Assembly (NCBI GenBank): GCA_027488905.1
Contig: JAIYAT010000022.1
Coordinates: 1-59,316 of the forward strand
Direction of reading: 5' to 3'
Source of the DNA: Bacteroidota bacterium
GTDB taxonomy: Bacteria > Bacteroidota > Bacteroidia > UKL13-3
DNA: 59,316 bases
Shown: positions 57,101-59,316 of the stretch, piece by piece
Layout: each line of letters begins with the position of its first letter
How positions within the stretch are numbered: the first letter of the stretch is position 1
Notes under the pieces: generated by a model
Told to the model about the DNA's origin: nothing
Databases searched by the model: none
The model's input: the letters and a program-made list of their open reading frames with translations, nothing else
Made by a program: the position numbers and the translations under genes

Positions 57101-57515
57101 TGATAACATTAAACAGTCTACCTCTATCATTGACTATATGTTTAGAATGTTAGGGTTTGAATATTTGGGTAGAGAAGATTTTGTTCAGGTTGAACCAAAT
57201 GACTTACAAAGAGCCCATTTAGCAGTAAACGTGCACAAATCGCAAAATTTAAACCTAAATCCAAAGGCTAATGTTGAACCAAGCGCAACTGCAACAGCAC
57301 CTGCCATTGGTTTTTACAAGCCAGTTGAGGTAAAATCTACTGCTATGGCCCCTGTTGCAGCAACCTCAAGTTTAGAGAATCCTATTGATCAAGTTAGTGA
57401 AATGAACAAGCGCATGGGAGATAGCCCAGCTTGCCCAACTTGTGGTCATATTACTATCCGTAGCGGTGCCTGCTACAAATGCTTAAACTGCGGCACACAA
57501 ACTGGTTGTAGTTAA
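54138..57515 (+). CDS. nrdJ: Adenosylcobalamin-dependent (class II) ribonucleotide reductase
   Basis: It makes deoxynucleotides using a B12-generated radical, independent of oxygen. It has 1125 residues. It shows the substrate-site region (QPHACFILSVDDD), SGVGTNFSKIRG, NPCSEYMFLDNTACNLASLN in the catalytic barrel, APTGTIG, and a C-terminal zinc-ribbon tail CPTCGHITIRSG followed by CYKCLNCGTQTGC. The length and the tail are typical of the large NrdJ form in Bacteroidota. Transcription ends in a strong hairpin. Confidence 0.95.
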   Translation: MSRNKKNNEQKGLRVERHFTKDGVNVYDMFTYDYRTSVIKNPNGSVVFEMNNVEVPNFWSQVATDVLAQKYFRKAGVPQADGGSGRETSIKQVAHRMAHCWMQWGNDYNYFDSSDDAQVFYDELAYMIVGQYAAPNSPQWFNTGLHSSYGITGKPQGHYFVNPRTGNLEKSTSAYERPQPHACFILSVDDDLVNEGGIMDLWVREARIFKYGSGVGTNFSKIRGSQEKLSGGGSSSGLMSFLKIGDRAAGAIKSGGTTRRAAKMVCLDLDHPEIVEFINWKKDEEKKVAALIAAGYPSDYEGEAYATVSGQNSNNSVRIPNEFFEALKEGKNWDLKSRTDGRVIKSMPASELWEMIGQAAWACADPGVQYDSTINEWHTCPEGGRINASNPCSEYMFLDNTACNLASLNLMRFFNTETLEFDVKAYEHAARLWTMVLEISVLMAQFPSPEVAQLSYEYRTLGLGYANLGSVLMVAGIPYDSPKAFAWCGALTAILNGVAYQTSAEMAKYLGAFPKFEENKAHMMRVMRNHRYAAYNATDAYEELTIKPVGIDPKYCPDYLLASACNNWDLAVQMGEAHGYRNAQATVIAPTGTIGLVMDCDTTGIEPDFALVKFKKLSGGGYFKIINSSVPAALKNLGYSATEIDAIIKYATGSATLNGAPFINPESLKFRGFTNEEIEKLDKASAGAFEIGFAFNVWTLGEACLQRLGFKPEEYNNHNFNLLRKLGFTRQEIEAANDFICGTMTVEGAPLLKEEHLPVFDCANKCGNKGERYIAATGHIRMMAAAQPFLSGAISKTINLPNEATLDNIKECYQMSWELGLKANALYRDGCKLSQPLSNKSDVKDEEEIQEAVEQVLGEDAHKPVGELSPEQVLEAATAILNRTHDTAFKHKLAGVVARKTLPGKRAGFTQKATVGGQTIFVRTGEYEDGTLGEIFVDLHKEGATLRSLMNCFSIAVSLGLQYGVPLEEYVDKFTFTRFEPAGMVTGHDNIKQSTSIIDYMFRMLGFEYLGREDFVQVEPNDLQRAHLAVNVHKSQNLNLNPKANVEPSATATAPAIGFYKPVEVKSTAMAPVAATSSLENPIDQVSEMNKRMGDSPACPTCGHITIRSGACYKCLNCGTQTGCS

Positions 57516-57540
57516 TTTTCAGTTCATTGATAAAAAAATG

Positions 57541-57575
57541 GAGCTGCCAACAATTGTTGAGCAGCTCTTTTTTTA
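57541..57575 (+). terminator. Terminator after nrdJ
   Basis: GAGCTGC and GCAGCTC pair around a 13-nt loop and are followed by a T-run. Confidence 0.85.
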
Positions 57576-57676
57576 TCATTTTACTAGACACAAGTTACTT
57601 GGTTTTGCACTAGTCATTTCTTTTTGTTTAAATAGGTTTTGCGGCTATATTTGAAGCCTATATTTATATTCTAAGC

Positions 57677-59316
57677 ATGAATTCGCCTTTATTTAAAAAA
57701 GCACTTCCGCACCTACTGGCATTAGGTATTATCCTATTGGTAATTTTTGCCTACTTCTCACCCATGTTTGGTGGAAAGCAACTTAAGCAGTATGATGTAA
57801 TGCAATGGAAAGCAACCTACCAAGAGATTGCTAAGTTTGAAAAGGAAAGTGGTGAAAGAACCTTTTGGACCAATAGTATTTTTAGTGGAATGCCAAGTTA
57901 TTTAATTGGTGCTTCCTACAAAGGAAATTTTACCAATACCATCCTTTTTAATTTGCAATTGGTGTTTAAGCATCCTGCTGACACCCTGTTTTTATTGTTT
58001 ATATGTTTTTATGCATTGCTTTTGGCTTTTGAGGTTTCACCCTGGCTTGCAATAGTTGGTTCCTTGGCATTTGCTTTTTCATCCTTTAATTTTATCAATA
58101 TAGATGCAGGCCACGTTACAAAAGGAAACGCAATTGCCTTTATACCTTTGGTTTTGGCGGGAATCAGAATTGCGCTTTATAAGAATAAGTGGTTAGGAGC
58201 AATTCTTACAGGTGTTGCACTCTCTTTTGAACTTGCTGCAGGCCATTTGCAAATTACCTATTACCTCATTTTCGTGATTTTAGCTTGGATGATTTATGAA
58301 TTGGTTCAAGCCGTAAAAAACAAAACGCTACCTGCTTTTTTGTTAACAGGTGTTTTACTTTTAGTGGCTGCAGGTATTGGCGTTGGAACCAATATTACTG
58401 GATTATTGGCCACAGAAGAATATGGTAAATATAGTATTCGTTCGGCATCCGAATTAACCAAAACCTCACAAGGCGCTGAAAATGCAGCAAATGCTACAAG
58501 TGGCTTAGACAAGGAATATGCTTTGGCGTGGAGCAATGGGGTTGCAGAACCTTTCACGCTGCTTATTCCTAATTTCTTAGGTGGAGCTAGCAATGGCGAA
58601 TTAAGTACTTCGAGCAATTCCTATAAAGAATTACAATTGAAAGGCGTTCCAAATCCTAAAGAGGTGGTTAAACAAATGCCAATTTATTGGGGGGATCAAC
58701 CTTTTACCGCAGGCCCAATTTACTATGGTGCTATCATTATCTTTCTTTTTGTATTTGGCATGTTCTTACTTAAAGGAGGAGAGAAATGGTGGATTTTTGC
58801 TGCTTCTTTACTTTCTATATTTTTATCTATGGGAAAGAATTTCCCCTTGTTAACAGATATCTTTTTCGAATATTTTCCACTCTATAACAAGTTTCGTTCA
58901 GTTACCTTTATTCTTTGTGTTGCCCAAGCTATGTTTCCATTTTTAGCCATGTTGGCGCTTAAAGAATTTTTGCAAGGAAAAGTTTCTAAAGTAGATTTTA
59001 TCAAAGCGCTTAAATATAGCTTAGGGATTGTAGGTGGGCTCTGCTTGTTCTTTGTTTTGATGCCAGGAGCAATATTTGATTTTAGCAGTGAAGCCGATGC
59101 ACGCATGGGATTTCCGGATTGGTTGAAAGACGCTTTGATAGCAGATAGAGAAAATCTAATGAGAATGGATGCTTTGCGCTCATTAGCCTTTATTTTGGGA
59201 GCGGCCGCATTGTTATGGTTTTCGTTTCAAGGAAAAATCAAGCAACAAGTTTTTATTATTGCAATGGGAGCTTTGATTTTAGTAGATTTATGGGGTGTTG
59301 ATAAACGTTATTTGAA
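57677..59316 (+). CDS. YfhO-like multi-pass membrane protein, C-terminal end missing
   Basis: The frame MNSPLFKKALPHLLALGIIL ... runs off the right edge. The first 546 residues contain many hydrophobic helices plus a large loop after the first one (FSPMFGGKQLKQYDVMQWKA). It also has SSFNFINIDAGHVTK and AAGHLQITYYLIF. These fit YfhO-family membrane proteins of Bacteroidota, which are thought to act in sugar transfer to the cell surface. The function is inferred by family resemblance only. Confidence 0.75.
   Translation, partial: MNSPLFKKALPHLLALGIILLVIFAYFSPMFGGKQLKQYDVMQWKATYQEIAKFEKESGERTFWTNSIFSGMPSYLIGASYKGNFTNTILFNLQLVFKHPADTLFLLFICFYALLLAFEVSPWLAIVGSLAFAFSSFNFINIDAGHVTKGNAIAFIPLVLAGIRIALYKNKWLGAILTGVALSFELAAGHLQITYYLIFVILAWMIYELVQAVKNKTLPAFLLTGVLLLVAAGIGVGTNITGLLATEEYGKYSIRSASELTKTSQGAENAANATSGLDKEYALAWSNGVAEPFTLLIPNFLGGASNGELSTSSNSYKELQLKGVPNPKEVVKQMPIYWGDQPFTAGPIYYGAIIIFLFVFGMFLLKGGEKWWIFAASLLSIFLSMGKNFPLLTDIFFEYFPLYNKFRSVTFILCVAQAMFPFLAMLALKEFLQGKVSKVDFIKALKYSLGIVGGLCLFFVLMPGAIFDFSSEADARMGFPDWLKDALIADRENLMRMDALRSLAFILGAAALLWFSFQGKIKQQVFIIAMGALILVDLWGVDKRYL

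Overview
The window looks like chromosome from a member of the Bacteroidota. The evidence is a secreted subtilisin with PKD-like and type IX secretion C-terminal domains, promoters of the TTTG-N18/20-TAnnTTTG type ahead of kup and guaB, and typical Bacteroidota genes: an OmpL-like porin, a GH3-family enzyme, a GGGP/heptaprenylglyceryl phosphate synthase and a B12-dependent ribonucleotide reductase. Base composition is AT-rich throughout and visibly more so between about 5.2 and 31.5 kb. The order or genus cannot be fixed from this sequence.

Backbone, left (1-5201): a partial mannose-1-phosphate guanylyltransferase (minus), divergent recQ, and a KUP potassium transporter.

Variable island (about 5.2-31.5 kb). 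Part one (5598-13703) has an outer-membrane-like protein, a broken lipoprotein, then a tight operon of an alpha/beta hydrolase, a caspase-like peptidase and an HTH protein whose start lies inside the caspase gene, and finally a membrane protein. A tRNA-like relic without a D-arm begins 4 nt after that last gene. Part two (13.7-15.8 kb) is mostly non-coding: one small conserved protein, then fifteen 22-bp tandem repeats. Part three (15836-21955) is a 1905-residue protein that joins two subtilisin domains, a caspase and an alpha/beta hydrolase, followed by a small LecA-like lectin. Part four (22150-27472) is a tightly coupled trio of HTH/pore-like protein, Lhr-like helicase and PD-(D/E)XK-like nuclease, which resembles an anti-phage module. 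Part five (27.5-31.4 kb) has a decayed IS66 element, a membrane-anchored alpha/beta hydrolase and three small unknown genes. A near-identical 36-nt sequence lies just upstream of two island genes, and a shorter version upstream of a third. It may be a shared operator or leader. I consider the caspase/subtilisin/hydrolase set, possibly tied together by this sequence, the best candidate for an undescribed system.

Backbone, right (31501-59316): a minus-strand block of methyltransferase, porin, guaB, methyltransferase, lytic transglycosylase, GH3 enzyme, M28 peptidase, purS and pssA. On the plus strand follow a small exported protein and a T9SS subtilisin, then a membrane/redox group with an eight-haem cytochrome c and a P-type ATPase. 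The end holds polyprenyl synthase, radA, a HAD phosphatase, a GGGPS-family enzyme, nrdJ and a truncated YfhO-like membrane protein.
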